Part shown: piece after piece, positions 43,221-53,662 of the stretch
How the letters are laid out: every line of letters begins with the position of its first letter
Position numbering within the stretch: the first letter of the stretch is position 1
Source: Microlunatus panaciterrae
GTDB taxonomy: Bacteria > Actinomycetota > Actinomycetes > Propionibacteriales > Propionibacteriaceae
Direction of reading: 5' to 3'
Length of the DNA: 64,000 nucleotides
Assembly (NCBI RefSeq): GCF_016907535.1
Contig: NZ_JAFBCF010000001.1
Coordinates: 1,302,001-1,366,000, forward strand
Notes under the pieces: generated by a model
Told to the model about the DNA's origin: nothing
The model's database searches: none
Seen by the model: the letters and a program-made list of their open reading frames with translations, nothing else
Translations under genes and position numbers: made by a program

Positions 43221-44705
43221 GTGTCCGAACACCTTGCCCCTCGCGGCTCAGAGTCCGTCGCCCCCGGCGCCGAGTACGCAGCGACAGCCAGCAGCGCCTA
43301 CCGTGCAGCACTGTCGGTGATCGAGTCGGTCGAGCCGCGGATCGCGGCGGCGACCCGGGCCGAGCTGTCCGACCAGCGCGCGTCGCTGAAGCTGATCGCC
43401 TCCGAGAACTACGCCTCCCCCGCGGTGCTGCTGACGATGGGGACCTGGCTGAGCGACAAGTACGCCGAGGGCACCATCGGTCACCGCTTCTACGCCGGCT
43501 GCCAGAACGTCGACACGGTCGAGACGGTCGCCGCCGAGCATGCCCGCGAACTGTTCGGTGCCGAGTATGCCTATGCGCAGCCGCACTCCGGTATCGACGC
43601 CAACCTGGTCGCCTTCTGGGCCATCCTGGCCCACCGGATCGAGCAGCCGGCCCTGGCCGAGTACGGCGTCAAGGGCATCAACGACCTGTCCGAGGAGGAC
43701 TGGGAGACGCTCCGGCAACGGTTCGGCAACCAGCGTGCGCTGGGCATGTCCCTCGACGCCGGCGGTCACCTCACCCACGGGTTCCGTCCGAACATCTCCG
43801 GCAAGATGTTCCACCAGCGTTCCTACGGCACGGATCCGGAGACTCAGCTGCTGGACTACGACGCGGTCCGTCGGGCGGCCCAGGAGTTCAAGCCGCTGAT
43901 CCTCATTGCCGGTTACTCCGCCTATCCGCGCCGGATCAACTTCGCCAAGATGCGTGAGATCGCCGACGAGGTCGGCGCCACGCTGATGGTCGACATGGCC
44001 CATTTCGCCGGTCTGGTGGCCGGCAAGGTGTTCACCGGCGACGAGGACCCGGTCCCGCACGCCCATGTCGTGACGACCACCACCCACAAGTCGCTCCGCG
44101 GGCCCCGGGGTGGGCTGGTGCTGGCCACCAAGGAATATGCGGGCTCGGTCGACCGCGGCTGCCCGATGGTGCTGGGCGGCCCGCTGTCGCATGTGATGGC
44201 GGCCAAGGCGGTTGCGCTGGCCGAGGCCCGCCGACCGGAGTTCCAGACCTACGCACAGAACGTCGCCGACAACGCCAAGTCGCTGGCCGAGGGCTTCCTG
44301 ACGCGGGGGGCCCGACTGGTCACCGGCGGCACCGACAACCACATCGTGCTGCTGGATGTCTCCGGCTTCGGCCTCACCGGCCGGCAGGCCGAGTCGGCCC
44401 TGCTGGATGCCGGCATCGTGACGAACCGGAACTCGGTCCCGAACGACCCCAATGGGGCCTGGTACACCTCCGGCATCCGCTTCGGCACCCCGGCGCTCAC
44501 CACCCGCGGCTTCGGCGCGGCCGAGTTCGACCGCATCGCCGAGCTGGTGGTCGACGTCTTGAAGCAGACCACGCCGACGGCCACCGCCGCTGGGGCGCCG
44601 GGCAAGGCCAAGTACTCCCTGGCCGACGGCGTCGCGGACGCGACCAAGGCCGCCTCGGCCGAGCTGCTCGATGCACACCCGCTCTACCCCGGTCTGGAGC
44701 TCTAG
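43221..44705 (+). CDS. glyA: Serine hydroxymethyltransferase
   Basis: A 494-residue PLP enzyme exchanging serine with glycine and methylene-tetrahydrofolate. [17 protein letters not shown], the PLP lysine in [20 protein letters not shown], and [13 protein letters not shown] are diagnostic. It has insertions (around [27 protein letters not shown]) and a C-terminal extension compared with the 415-430 residue enzymes, a form seen in some actinobacteria. GTG 43221 is chosen for CAGGAG seven bases upstream. No glycine or ZTP riboswitch motif was recognised in the 168-base leader. Confidence 0.94.
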   Translation: MSEHLAPRGSESVAPGAEYAATASSAYRAALSVIESVEPRIAAATRAELSDQRASLKLIASENYASPAVLLTMGTWLSDKYAEGTIGHRFYAGCQNVDTVETVAAEHARELFGAEYAYAQPHSGIDANLVAFWAILAHRIEQPALAEYGVKGINDLSEEDWETLRQRFGNQRALGMSLDAGGHLTHGFRPNISGKMFHQRSYGTDPETQLLDYDAVRRAAQEFKPLILIAGYSAYPRRINFAKMREIADEVGATLMVDMAHFAGLVAGKVFTGDEDPVPHAHVVTTTTHKSLRGPRGGLVLATKEYAGSVDRGCPMVLGGPLSHVMAAKAVALAEARRPEFQTYAQNVADNAKSLAEGFLTRGARLVTGGTDNHIVLLDVSGFGLTGRQAESALLDAGIVTNRNSVPNDPNGAWYTSGIRFGTPALTTRGFGAAEFDRIAELVVDVLKQTTPTATAAGAPGKAKYSLADGVADATKAASAELLDAHPLYPGLEL

Positions 44706-44726
44706 CCCGGCCACCAGCCGGAATTC

Positions 44727-44753
44727 GGCCGGCCACGGGTGCCGTGGCCGGCC
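44727..44753. terminator. Bidirectional terminator between glyA and DUF2207
   Basis: GGCCGGCCACGG (44727-44738) pairs perfectly with 44742-44753 around a GTG loop, between two convergent stops (44705 and 44759). Confidence 0.85.
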
Positions 44754-44758
44754 ATCGC

Positions 44759-46459
44759 TCAGCGGGAGAAGAGCGAGCCCGAGACGGTCGTGATGAAGTT
44801 CCGCAACGAATCGGGCAGGTCCCGCAGGTGCCAGCCGTCGGGGCCGTGATACCAGAACACGTCCGTCGAGTCCGGCGTCTCGTCCTTGTCGGTGCTGACG
44901 ATGGCCGACAGCCAGCGTTCCGCACCGCCGAGCACCACCGCGTACGGCAGCACCTCAGACAGCTCCCGGATCTCCCGGCCAGGCGGCATCTGGTCGGTCG
45001 GATGGCTGAGCAGGTCGGAGCGGAGAGCGCCGAGCCCGGCCAGCAGCGCCACACCCTTCACAGTCCGGGACGGCATCTCCTGCGCCACGAAGACCAGGCC
45101 CAGGCCGAGAGCGATCAGAGCCAGACCCACCAGACCGAAGGTGGTGAAGGCGGCCAGCACGCCGGTGACCACCACAGCGATGATCAGCGCGGCCAGCGCC
45201 AGCTGGGTCCAGTTGTTGCGGGTCGCGTCGGGGCGACGCTCGTACCAGCCCTGGCTCACCACCTCGTCGTAGAGGTCGGACTGGACATCGCCGATGCTGG
45301 CGCCCACCTTGTCCGGCAGCTCCGAGACCCTGGTGCTGGCGCCGTCGGACGCGATGCCGTCCAGCAGGGCCCGCTCGAAGGGACGGAGCTCGTCCTGACC
45401 CTGCTGGCGGGTCAGCAGCCAGTCGGTCCGGGCGAACTCGGTCTCGCGAGGCAGCTCGGTGATCAGCAGGTGCCCGCGGACGGCCAGGTCGATCAGGCTT
45501 GCGGTGATGTCGATCGGGTCCACGCGTTCGTCGACCACGGTGCCGACATGCCCGGGCCGCACATCGCCGACGACGCGGAACTCGCTCTGCCCTTCACCGA
45601 CGGGGACGAACTCGCCGGCCTTGTGGATCTCGCCCTGCGGACGCGCATCGGCGCCGGCGCGACGGTGCAGAGCCAGCAGACCGAGGCCACCGAGCACGAG
45701 CAGCCCGAGGGCGATGCCGAGTGGCAGCGGCTTGGCGGAGAAGGCCCGGCCGACCGTCCAGCGGTAGTCGATGGTCTCGTTGGCGGCGACGACCGCGGGA
45801 TCGAAGCCGATCTCGACCGCGACCACCTCGCCCTCGCCCCGCGGACCATCGCGGAAGGTGGGCTGCTCGTTGTCGTGCGTCCCAGCCGCCGCGAAGTCGC
45901 AGGACTCGGTGCTGTTCGGCGGGCCTGCGGTGCACTTGATGTACCTGAAGAGGCCGGGGATGGCGACCGTGGCGCTGAAGTCGCTCACCGGCGCCGACAG
46001 ACCCTGGAGCAGTCGCCAGCGGAGCGCCGTCCCGGTCTGGGTGGTCACCGTCGCACCGAGCACGGTGTAGCTCATCTGGATCTCGTTGGCACCCTGGGTG
46101 TTCATCGTGACCGTCGTGAAGGGGTCGTCGACCTTGATGTCCGGGTTGAGGTTCTTGCCGTTGGCGGTGGCGGTCACGTCCTTCAGCTCGAAGACGTACT
46201 GCCGATCACCGATCAGGTTCTCGCGGGTCTCGAACTTCTGCGACAGCTTGGGCGGCACGGCACCACTGAAGCTGATCGTCTGGGTGACCTTGAGCGCCCC
46301 GTCCGCGGCCAGCGTGCTGTCCACGGCGAAGGAGGACACGGTCCCCTCCGCATGAGCCGGCAGGGCCAACGGTCCGGCGATCAGACCGAGCGTCAGCGCG
46401 AGGACGGCAAGGAGGAGGGCGACAGGGCGTGGTCGATGCAGAGCCAGGTTCTCAGACAC
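44759..46459 (-). CDS. DUF2207 predicted membrane protein
   Basis: A 566-residue exported protein. A signal peptide (about 1-36, ending PAHA) is followed by a beta-rich extracellular domain (about 38-235, DUF2207). A membrane helix then reads LPLGIALGLLVLGGLGLLAL, and a cytoplasmic domain includes ERALLDGIASDGASTRVSEL, with two further helices (LALAALIIAVVVTGVLAAF and VGLALIALGLGLVFVA). Function unknown throughout the family. Start GTG 46459. Convergent with glyA. Confidence 0.88.
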   Translation of the reverse strand: MSENLALHRPRPVALLLAVLALTLGLIAGPLALPAHAEGTVSSFAVDSTLAADGALKVTQTISFSGAVPPKLSQKFETRENLIGDRQYVFELKDVTATANGKNLNPDIKVDDPFTTVTMNTQGANEIQMSYTVLGATVTTQTGTALRWRLLQGLSAPVSDFSATVAIPGLFRYIKCTAGPPNSTESCDFAAAGTHDNEQPTFRDGPRGEGEVVAVEIGFDPAVVAANETIDYRWTVGRAFSAKPLPLGIALGLLVLGGLGLLALHRRAGADARPQGEIHKAGEFVPVGEGQSEFRVVGDVRPGHVGTVVDERVDPIDITASLIDLAVRGHLLITELPRETEFARTDWLLTRQQGQDELRPFERALLDGIASDGASTRVSELPDKVGASIGDVQSDLYDEVVSQGWYERRPDATRNNWTQLALAALIIAVVVTGVLAAFTTFGLVGLALIALGLGLVFVAQEMPSRTVKGVALLAGLGALRSDLLSHPTDQMPPGREIRELSEVLPYAVVLGGAERWLSAIVSTDKDETPDSTDVFWYHGPDGWHLRDLPDSLRNFITTVSGSLFSR

Positions 46460-46667
46460 AGGGGTAAGCCTCCCATCACTGATGTGTCGACGCGACCGGA
46501 GCCTGTCAACTTTGGGCCACTATTTCACAACGATTGACTCCGCCGGGCGTGTTGGGGAAACCGCTCGCCCCCGCGTTGGGCCGACAACGTGCTGCTCTCT
46601 GCCGGGCGCCGTGAAAGGTGCGGCGCTGTATCGTTCCAACGGCCTCGAATGCGGCTATCGTTACCGC

Positions 46668-47807
46668 GTGACACAGCAACAGTGGGGTCCGCCGCCCCAG
46701 GGGCGCCAGCCAGCGCAGTGGGGCCCACCCGGCGCACAGCCGCAATGGGGCCAGCAGCCGGGCGGATGGAACCAGGGCGGCTTCGCGCCCAGGACCCAGG
46801 GCTTCGGGCCCGGCAACCAGGGGTTCGGTCGCCCCGTCCAGCCGCAACGCGGACCGGGCCAGCCCGCGTACGCACCGTTCGGGCCCGCGCCTCAGCGCCA
46901 GCGGAACCCGTTGAAGACGGTGCTGCTCGCCCTGATCGGCCTGACCCTGGTCGCCCTGGTCGGCCTGGTTGTCGCCAACGTGGTCGGCGGATCCAACGAG
47001 GTCGCGTACCAGAACGAGGACTACAACGTGCCTCCGCCGGACAAGAACCCGCCGCCGCTGCCGGTGCCGGACACGTACGACCAGGCGCAGCAGGCGATCG
47101 TCGCCAACCCGATCTACAAGCAGCAGATCCCGACGCCGGTGCGCTGTCAGGTGCCTGCGGTCAACCTGCAGACTGCCTCGGACCCGCAGCTGAAGACCCA
47201 CTTCGAGGACCTGATGGCCTGCCTGGTCAGGTCGTGGCAGCCTCCGGTCGAGGGTTCCGGCTTCAAGATCGTCCGGCCGACAGTGACCATCTACGGCAAG
47301 AAGGTCGAGACCAAGTGCGGCACCTCGAACGTCAACGCCTTCTACTGCGGAGCTGACCAGCAGGTGTACTACAGCAACCTGCTGCCGGACTACGTCCCGA
47401 TGGTGCGTCAGTCGAAGTGGGGCGCGGACGTCGTGATGGCCCACGAGTTCGGCCACGCCATCCAGGCCCGAACCGCCATCCTGATCTCCGCCAAGGCTCT
47501 CGGCCAGAAGTCCGGCGAGAAGGCGACCCAGCTGGAGTTCAGCCGTCGGCTCGAGACCCAGGCCGACTGCTTCTCAGGGTTGTTCCTGCATTCCACCTCG
47601 TTGTCGCTGGGCATCAAGCAGGCCGACGTGGCCGACATCGAGGAGACCTACCGCGCCATCGGTGACGACGTGCTGAGCGGCAAGCCCAACGTGATCGGCG
47701 ACCACGGCCAGGCGGCCAGCAGGCTCTACTGGGGGCGGGTCGGTCTGGGAAGCCCCCAGATCGGCAACTGCAACACGTTCACCGCCGACAAGAAGCTGGT
47801 CCGCTGA
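46668..47807 (+). CDS. Neutral zinc metallopeptidase (YpfJ/zinc-metallopeptidase-2 family), membrane anchored
   Basis: A 379-residue protein. Residues 1-80 are Gln/Gly/Pro-rich and cytoplasmic, residues 83-107 form one membrane helix, and the rest is outside. The zinc motif HEFGH is at 259-263 (VVMAHEFGHAIQARTA), with the third ligand in LETQADCFSGLF. Paired cysteines (CQVPAV, MACLVRS; KCGTSN, YCGADQQ) suggest disulfides. Start GTG 46668. Substrates are unknown for this family. Confidence 0.9.
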   Translation: MTQQQWGPPPQGRQPAQWGPPGAQPQWGQQPGGWNQGGFAPRTQGFGPGNQGFGRPVQPQRGPGQPAYAPFGPAPQRQRNPLKTVLLALIGLTLVALVGLVVANVVGGSNEVAYQNEDYNVPPPDKNPPPLPVPDTYDQAQQAIVANPIYKQQIPTPVRCQVPAVNLQTASDPQLKTHFEDLMACLVRSWQPPVEGSGFKIVRPTVTIYGKKVETKCGTSNVNAFYCGADQQVYYSNLLPDYVPMVRQSKWGADVVMAHEFGHAIQARTAILISAKALGQKSGEKATQLEFSRRLETQADCFSGLFLHSTSLSLGIKQADVADIEETYRAIGDDVLSGKPNVIGDHGQAASRLYWGRVGLGSPQIGNCNTFTADKKLVR

Positions 47808-47813
47808 TCCGTC

Positions 47814-48284
47814 CTAGTCACGGGTGAGGAGGGCGGTCGCGATCGCCGCGACCCCCTCGCCGCGACCGGTCAGCCCCAGGCCGTCGGTTGTCGTCCCCGA
47901 TACGGAGACGGGTGCGCCGATCGCGGCCGAGAGGACGTCCTCGGCTTCCGCTCGGCGGGCCGCCAGCCTCGGGCGGTTGCCGATCACCTGGATGGCGACG
48001 TTGGAGATCGTGAAACCGGCCGCCCGGAGTCGGGCCGCCGTCTCGCCGAGAAAGGCCACCCCCGGCTTGCCCGCCCACTCGGGCTGGTCGACGCCGAAGT
48101 TGGACCCGAGATCTCCCAGCCCGGCGGCGCTCAGCAGGGCGTCGCAGGCCGCGTGAGCCGCCACGTCACCGTCCGAGTGCCCTTCGGGACCGACCTTCTC
48201 GTCGGGGAACAACAGCCCGGCGATGGTCATCGCGCGACCCGCGACGAGCCGGTGCACGTCCACTCCGATGCCGGTGCGGATCAC
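47814..48284 (-). CDS. ispF: 2-C-methyl-D-erythritol 2,4-cyclodiphosphate synthase
   Basis: A 156-residue enzyme of the MEP isoprenoid pathway. Zinc ligands are D and H of [10 protein letters not shown], with a third His in [44 protein letters not shown] and [13 protein letters not shown] are family signatures. The GTG start (48284) overlaps the ispD TGA by four bases. It acts two steps after IspD. Confidence 0.95.
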   Translation of the reverse strand: MIRTGIGVDVHRLVAGRAMTIAGLLFPDEKVGPEGHSDGDVAAHAACDALLSAAGLGDLGSNFGVDQPEWAGKPGVAFLGETAARLRAAGFTISNVAIQVIGNRPRLAARRAEAEDVLSAAIGAPVSVSGTTTDGLGLTGRGEGVAAIATALLTRD

Positions 48285-48970
48285 CTCGACACCCCCGTCC
48301 TGCTCGCGGCAAGGGCCTCCGCCAGCGCCAGGTCGATCGGCTCCGTCACCTTGAACGCTTCCCGATGTCCCTCCACCAGCGTGACTGGATGCCCGGCGAA
48401 CTCGCATACCCGGGCGTCATCGGTCGCAGCCAGCCCGGCGGCCAGGGCGGCATGATGCGACGCCAACAGCACGTCGAGGTTGAAGCCCTGCGGCGTCTGC
48501 ACGGCACGCAGACTGGTCCGTTCAAGGACCACCGAGGTCTCGCCAGTCACCTGACGTACGGTATCGACCACCGGCAGCACCGGGATGACGGCGTCGGCTC
48601 CGGCACGGACTGCGTCGATCACCCGCTGCACGACGGGAGCGGGGACGAACGGCCGGGCGGCGTCGTGGACAAGCACGATCCGGGTGCCCGCAGCGACGGC
48701 CTCCAGCCCGGCGAGCACCGACTGCTGCCTCTCGGCGCCGCCGACGACGGTCCGGTGCGGCAGCGGCGCGGCTGCCAGGGCGCGCTCGAAGTCCGTCCTG
48801 CGAAGCGCGGGAACCACAACCACCGCAAACGAAACTCCCCCGGCTGCCAACGCCGCAAGGGCGTGGACAACCAGGGGAGCTCCCGCAACGTCGCGGAGGG
48901 CCTTGGGCCCTTCACCACCGAGTCTGGTTCCCGACCCAGCGGCCACGACGACCGCAACAACGTTCGGCAT
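48281..48970 (-). CDS. ispD: 2-C-methyl-D-erythritol 4-phosphate cytidylyltransferase
   Basis: A 229-residue cytidylyltransferase of the MEP pathway. The CTP loop is [19 protein letters not shown], followed by [11 protein letters not shown], and the Lys-containing [16 protein letters not shown]. It lies 34 bases after carD and overlaps ispF, giving a carD-ispD-ispF operon, an arrangement also seen in mycobacteria. Confidence 0.95.
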   Translation of the reverse strand: MPNVVAVVVAAGSGTRLGGEGPKALRDVAGAPLVVHALAALAAGGVSFAVVVVPALRRTDFERALAAAPLPHRTVVGGAERQQSVLAGLEAVAAGTRIVLVHDAARPFVPAPVVQRVIDAVRAGADAVIPVLPVVDTVRQVTGETSVVLERTSLRAVQTPQGFNLDVLLASHHAALAAGLAATDDARVCEFAGHPVTLVEGHREAFKVTEPIDLALAEALAASRTGVSR

Positions 48971-49004
48971 CAGAGATGCACGTTCGTCGCTCGGTCAGCC
49001 GTGA

Positions 49005-49490
49005 TCAGGAAGCGAGGACCTCGTCCAACAGGACTTCGGCTTTACCTTCTTCGACCTTCTCGGCCAGTGCCAGCTCGGAGACCAGGATCTGCCGTGCCTT
49101 GGCCAACATGCGCTTCTCGCCGGCCGACAGCCCGCGCTCGCGCTCACGACGCCAGAGATCGCGGACCACCTCGGCCACCTTCATGACGTTGCCAGAGTGC
49201 AACTTCTCGAGGTTGGCCTTGTAGCGACGCGACCAGTTGGTCGGTTCCTCAGTGTGTGGTGCCCGCAGAACGCCGAACACTCGTTCCAGTCCATCAGCGT
49301 CGACCACATCGCGGACCCCGACGAGGTCCAAGTTGCAGGCTGGCACGCGAACGATCAAATCGGTCTGACCGACTATCCTCAGTACGAGGTAGAGCCTGTC
49401 CTCACCTTTGATCTGACGGGTTTCGATGTCCTCGATGACGGCCGCCCCATGATTTGGGTAGACAACCGTTTCTCCGACTGTGAAGGTCAT
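49005..49490 (-). CDS. carD: CarD-family RNA polymerase-binding regulator
   Basis: A 161-residue transcription factor. The N-terminal RNAP-interacting domain starts [21 protein letters not shown] and the C-terminal DNA-binding domain has [33 protein letters not shown], including the conserved Trp that wedges the minor groove. It stabilises open complexes at rRNA and other promoters in mycobacteria and relatives. ATG 49490. First gene of the carD-ispD-ispF unit. Confidence 0.96.
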   Translation of the reverse strand: MTFTVGETVVYPNHGAAVIEDIETRQIKGEDRLYLVLRIVGQTDLIVRVPACNLDLVGVRDVVDADGLERVFGVLRAPHTEEPTNWSRRYKANLEKLHSGNVMKVAEVVRDLWRRERERGLSAGEKRMLAKARQILVSELALAEKVEEGKAEVLLDEVLAS

Positions 49491-49733
49491 GTTTATTTGT
49501 ACCCCTTTCCCACGGACAAGTTTAGCACGGGCTCAGGGTCGCCTTAGGGGTCGTTTGCGCTAGTCAGAGGCCATTTCAAGGGTTGACAAGCCCCCAGTTC
49601 TGTGCATGGCCTATGCCGATGGAGGTGCCGGCGACCCACCGGCTGCGGGCCTGGCATGCGAGAACGAAGGCGAGTCGATAGTCTGCATCCGAAGTCTTGC
49701 CGTCGTCGTATCAGCCCTCAGGAGTCGACCATC

Positions 49734-50258
49734 GTGGCCCACCTCTCGCAGCGAGCAGCACGTCTGTGCACAGCGGTTCTGTTGTCCGTCGGCCTCCTGC
49801 TGACGGCTGTGGCCTGCGGTTTCGACGTGCAGACACTCCAGCCGTACACGCCGTCCGATGGGCTGAACGCCGACGCCGGTGGTGTGAAGATCCGCAACCT
49901 GATGCTGCTCAGCCACGCCGACGGCGAGGCCATCCTGTCGGGCAGCCTGGTTGCCTACGATCGGGACGCGCTCAACTCGGTGAGCGGCACCGTCGTCAAG
50001 GCCGACGGCACCGACGGGTCCTCTCTCACCTCCTCCATGGCGAACCCGGTGGGACTCGGCAATGGTGTCCTGGTGGTGCTGACCGACCGCGCCCCGATCG
50101 TCCTCAAGGGGGCTGACCTCAAGCCTGGGCTGGAGGCCAAGCTGGTGCTGACCTTCAGTCGGGCTGGCGAGGTCAAGCTGACAGTGCCGGTTGTCGACGC
50201 CAACCTGCCGAGCTACCAGACGGTCTCCCCGGCACCCTCGGCCACCCCCTCCAGCTGA
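49734..50258 (+). CDS. Hypothetical lipoprotein
   Basis: A 174-residue exported lipoprotein: basic start AHLSQRAARL, hydrophobic core, and lipobox TAVAC (Cys near 25). The mature domain (VKIRNLMLLSHADGEAILSGSLVAYD, PIVLKGADLKPGLEAKLVLTFSRAGEVKLTVPV) is an all-beta, copper-chaperone-like or Ig-like fold. No metal-binding Met/His cluster is visible. Start GTG 49734 with AGGAG nine bases upstream. It ends shortly before a REP cluster. Confidence 0.8.
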   Translation: MAHLSQRAARLCTAVLLSVGLLLTAVACGFDVQTLQPYTPSDGLNADAGGVKIRNLMLLSHADGEAILSGSLVAYDRDALNSVSGTVVKADGTDGSSLTSSMANPVGLGNGVLVVLTDRAPIVLKGADLKPGLEAKLVLTFSRAGEVKLTVPVVDANLPSYQTVSPAPSATPSS

Positions 50259-50270
50259 GCCGCCCCCACG

Positions 50271-50398
50271 CGCCCTGAGCTCGTCGAAGAGCACCCACGC
50301 GCTCTGAGCCACACCCACGCGCTCTGAGCCTGTCGAAGAACACCCACGCGCCCTGAGCCCGTCGAAGAGCACAACGCGCTCTGAGCCTGTCGAAGAGC
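50271..50398. repeat. REP-type palindrome cluster (GCTCT/AGAGC form)
   Basis: Five copies or partial copies of the palindrome lie between the lipoprotein and prs, all in one orientation. The last has stem GCTCT/AGAGC, the covarying form; two others have mixed GCCCT/AGAGC arms. Linkers are CACCCACGC-type. Confidence 0.85.
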
Positions 50399-50551
50399 AC
50401 AACAACTGAAGCTATTCGTCGTCATCGCCAAGCCGTGGCATCCAGCAAACATGATCACCCGCGGCAGGGAAAACGATCATGACCTCTTCGCAGCGGACAC
50501 AGATGGCCGACGTGGGCAGATCGGCAGCCTCTCGCCAGGCGACGTGCCTCG

Positions 50552-51514
50552 TCAGGCCCCGTAGGTGATCTTGTCGCTGAACAGGCTGCTGACCGACTCA
50601 CCGCAGTGGGTCCGCCGGACCGCCTCGGCGAACAGCGGCGCGACGGATCGGGTGACGATGTTGGGCAGCCGCTTCTCCGGCGGCAGCGGGACCGTGTTGG
50701 TGATTACGATCTCGTCGATTCCCGGCTCCTGCTTGAGCCGGTCGATCGCCGGCCCGGTGAACAGACCGTGGGTGCAGGCGAGGGCGACCCGGTTGACCCC
50801 CTCCTGCCGCAGCTTGCGGAGCAGTTCGATGATCGACCCGGCGGTGGCGATCTCGTCGTCAAGGACGATCACGTCCTTGCCGTGCACGTCACCGACGATC
50901 GCGTCGATCACCACCGTGTCATCGGCCAGCCGCTGTTTGGAGCCGGCGGCGACCGGTACGCCCAGGATCCTGGCCAGCTGGGTCGCCATCTTCGCGTTGC
51001 CGAGGTCCGGTGAGACGACGACGGTGTTGGTCAGGTTCTGGGTCTTGAAATGCTCGGCCAGCTCCTCCACCGCGCTGAGATGGTCCACTGGCACCGAGAA
51101 GAAGCCGTGCACCTGTGGTGCGTGCAGGGCCATCGTCAGCACCCGGGTCGCGCCGGCGCTCTCCAACATGTCGGCGACCAGCCGAGCGCCGATCGAGATG
51201 CGCGGCGCGTCCTTCTTGTCCGACCGCGCGTAGGCGAAGTGTGGGATGACCGCGGTGATGTGGGCAGCCGAGGCGCCCCGGGCGGCGTCCAGCATCAGCA
51301 GCAGCTCGAAAAGGTTCTCCTGCACCGGCGGCACCAGCGGCTGCACAACGTACACGTCGCGCTGCCGGCAGTTGGCTCGCAGCTGCACCTGCAGGCAATC
51401 GTTGCTGAACCGAGTGGTGCGAGACGGCGAAAGGTTCACGCCGAGGATCTGGCACATCTCCTCAGCGAACTGGGGATGGGCGGAACCTGAGAAGACGGTG
51501 ATATCGCCGGTCAC
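50552..51514 (-). CDS. prs: Ribose-phosphate pyrophosphokinase
   Basis: A 320-residue PRPP synthetase. The PRPP-binding loop is DVIVLDDEIATAGSIIELL and the ATP/ribose-phosphate region YARSDKKDAPRISIGARLVADML; VVVSPDLGNAKMATQLA is also conserved. Residues differ from housekeeping Prs at places (QPLVPPVQENLFELLLMLDAARGA, where N-D-LMEL-M is usual), so it could be a second paralogue. Start GTG 51514. PRPP feeds nucleotide, His and Trp synthesis. Confidence 0.88.
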   Translation of the reverse strand: MTGDITVFSGSAHPQFAEEMCQILGVNLSPSRTTRFSNDCLQVQLRANCRQRDVYVVQPLVPPVQENLFELLLMLDAARGASAAHITAVIPHFAYARSDKKDAPRISIGARLVADMLESAGATRVLTMALHAPQVHGFFSVPVDHLSAVEELAEHFKTQNLTNTVVVSPDLGNAKMATQLARILGVPVAAGSKQRLADDTVVIDAIVGDVHGKDVIVLDDEIATAGSIIELLRKLRQEGVNRVALACTHGLFTGPAIDRLKQEPGIDEIVITNTVPLPPEKRLPNIVTRSVAPLFAEAVRRTHCGESVSSLFSDKITYGA

Positions 51515-51631
51515 CCGCCCACGATAACGGCTCCCAGCCCCCACCCGAAGTCGGCTCCGGCGCGTCGGCGCGCAGTTGCGGCCCTCCGCAGGCGCGTCAA
51601 GCGCCCCCCACCGCCGTACGCGGCCAGGGAT

Positions 51632-51695
51632 ACTGTCACATGACCAGGGGAATTTGCCCCGTCATGTGACAGTTTCCCAAGTCGGCTTGGGAAAC
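51632..51695. other. Two abutting perfect hairpins between prs and regX3
   Basis: Hairpin 1: ACTGTCACATGAC (51632-51644) with 51661-51673, enclosing a CA bulge and a GGGG/CCCC stem (loop AATTTG). Hairpin 2: GTTTCCCAAG (51672-51681) with 51686-51695 and a TCGG tetraloop. They share two bases. They could end the senX3-regX3 message or structure the prs leader. Confidence 0.85.
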
Positions 51696-51722
51696 CTACA
51701 AAGGCCCAGCCGGAGGCGGGGG

Positions 51723-52400
51723 TCAGCCCTCGAACTTGTAGCCGAGGCCCCGGACGGTGACCAGGTAGCGCGGGTTGGCCGGGTCGGGCTCGATCTTGGT
51801 CCGGAGCCGTTTGACGTGCACGTCCAGCGTCTTGGTGTCTCCGACGTAGTCGGCGCCCCAGATCCGGTCGATCAGCTGGCCACGGGTCATCACCCGGCCG
51901 GCATTGCGGAGCAGCATCTCCAGCAGCTCGAACTCCTTCAGCGCCAGCTTCACCCGCTCCCCGTTCACCGAGACCTCATGCCGCTCCACGTCCATCCGGA
52001 CCCCGGCCGACTCGACCACGTCCGGGAGCAGCTCGACGTCCTGGCCGCGACGCAGTACGGCGCGGATCCGGGCGACCAGCTCGCGGTGGCTGAACGGCTT
52101 GGTGACATAGTCGTCGGCGCCGAGCTCGAGACCGACGACCTTGTCCACCTCGGAGTCACGGGCGGTGACCATGATCACCGGGACGGGACCGCGGAGCCGC
52201 AGCTGCCGGCACACCTCGGTTCCCGGGAGTCCGGGCATCATCAGGTCCAGCAGCACGATGTCGGCGCCGACCCGGTCATACTCGGCCAGCCCGTCGGTCC
52301 CGTTCGCGGCCTCGACGACGTCGAAACCTTCCTTGCGGAGCATGTAGGCCAAGGCCTCGCGGTAGGACTCCTCGTCCTCGACAACTAGTACGCGGGTCAT
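51723..52400 (-). CDS. regX3: Response regulator RegX3 (phosphate response)
   Basis: A 225-residue OmpR-type regulator. Receiver: EDEESYREALAYML, phospho-acceptor Asp in IVLLDLMMPGLPG, Lys in DYVTKPFSHREL. DNA-binding winged helix: LALKEFELLEMLLRNAGRVMTRGQLI, RIWGADYVGDTKTLDVHVKRLRTKIE. It overlaps senX3 by four bases (ATGA). It should bind the PHO box upstream of senX3/phoU and activate phosphate-uptake genes. Confidence 0.94.
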   Translation of the reverse strand: MTRVLVVEDEESYREALAYMLRKEGFDVVEAANGTDGLAEYDRVGADIVLLDLMMPGLPGTEVCRQLRLRGPVPVIMVTARDSEVDKVVGLELGADDYVTKPFSHRELVARIRAVLRRGQDVELLPDVVESAGVRMDVERHEVSVNGERVKLALKEFELLEMLLRNAGRVMTRGQLIDRIWGADYVGDTKTLDVHVKRLRTKIEPDPANPRYLVTVRGLGYKFEG

Positions 52401-53599
52401 AGAGCGATCTCCTGGTCGGGCTGACGATGGTCGTCAGTCTGTGGGGTGGTCTCGGGGCCGCGGTGCAGATGGGCGGGGATGCGGAGGGTGAAGGTCGAGC
52501 CCTGTCCGGGCTGGCTCCACACGTCCACGTCTCCGCCGTGGGCGGCCGCGACGTGCTTGACGATGGACAGCCCGAGGCCGGTGCCACCATTGGCTCGGCT
52601 GCGGGCGTAGTCCACCCGGTAGAAGCGCTCGAAGATGCGCTGCACCTCCGACGGGGCGATGCCGATGCCGTTGTCCGACACGGTGATCTCGACGTAGTCG
52701 TCGTCCACCTCCGCGTTGACATGGGCGGCGACGGCCACCCGGGCACCGGGGTCGGAGTAGATGATGGCGTTCTCGACCAGGTTGCCGACGGCCGTGGTCA
52801 GCTGCCGGGTGTTTCCGAGCACGCGGCAGCCGCGGGTGCCGGCAACGGTCAGTGACACCTGCCGCCGTTCGGCGTCGACCCGGCAGCGGTCGACGGCGTC
52901 CGCCAGCACCTGGTCGACGTCGATCTCCTCGGCCTGCAGCAAAGGACTGTCCGCCTGCAGCCGGGACAGGTCGATGATCTGCGCCACGAGATCGGTCAGC
53001 CGACGCGACTCGACCCCCATCCGGCCGGCGAACTTGCGCACCGCCTCGGGGTCGTCGGCCGCGTCCTCGACCGCCTCGGACAGCAGCAGGATGGCTCCGA
53101 TCGGCGTCTTCAGCTCGTGGCTCACATTGGCCACGAAGTCCCGTCGGGTCTCCTCCACCCGGCGGGCCACCGTCTTGTCCTCGGCCAGGATCAGGATCAG
53201 CTCTTCGGCCAGCGGGGCGACCCGGATCGAGAGATAGAGCGCTGCCGGACCGCTGCCGCGCTTCACCTCCAGGTCGATGGTGCGGATCTTGCCGTCGCGT
53301 CGTACGGTCCGTACCAGTTCCAGCAGCTCACCGGGCGAGACGCGGCTGCCGCGGACCAGTCCCATCGTCCGGGCCGGGTCGCTGTACTGCAGCACCTGGT
53401 CGTGCGGCCCGACGACCACCGCCGCCGACCTCAGGACCCCGAGCACCTCCGCCACCCCTTCGGGCACCACGGGCTCCTCGCCGGCCAGGTCGAGGATCGG
53501 CTCGGACCGTTCCGGTCGGCGCGTCACCAGCCAGACGACCAGCGCTCCCAGGGCGAGCCCCAGCATGCAGCCGAGCACGGCGGCACCGATCGGGTTCAC
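52397..53599 (-). CDS. senX3: Sensor histidine kinase SenX3
   Basis: A 400-residue kinase. One N-terminal helix pair ([21 protein letters not shown]), then a PAS-like region, the H-box [20 protein letters not shown], the N-box [13 protein letters not shown], and G-boxes [12 protein letters not shown] and [19 protein letters not shown]. It pairs with RegX3; PhoU and the Pst system normally signal to it. I prefer GTG 53599 ([10 protein letters not shown]); a TTG at 53620 is also possible. Divergent from phoU with a PHO box between. Confidence 0.92.
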   Translation of the reverse strand: MNPIGAAVLGCMLGLALGALVVWLVTRRPERSEPILDLAGEEPVVPEGVAEVLGVLRSAAVVVGPHDQVLQYSDPARTMGLVRGSRVSPGELLELVRTVRRDGKIRTIDLEVKRGSGPAALYLSIRVAPLAEELILILAEDKTVARRVEETRRDFVANVSHELKTPIGAILLLSEAVEDAADDPEAVRKFAGRMGVESRRLTDLVAQIIDLSRLQADSPLLQAEEIDVDQVLADAVDRCRVDAERRQVSLTVAGTRGCRVLGNTRQLTTAVGNLVENAIIYSDPGARVAVAAHVNAEVDDDYVEITVSDNGIGIAPSEVQRIFERFYRVDYARSRANGGTGLGLSIVKHVAAAHGGDVDVWSQPGQGSTFTLRIPAHLHRGPETTPQTDDHRQPDQEIAL

Positions 53600-53662
53600 A
53601 TCGCCGATACTAAACGGCAATCTGCTGGTCGCCCGACCACTGCGGGCTGGTGCGGTCTCACC

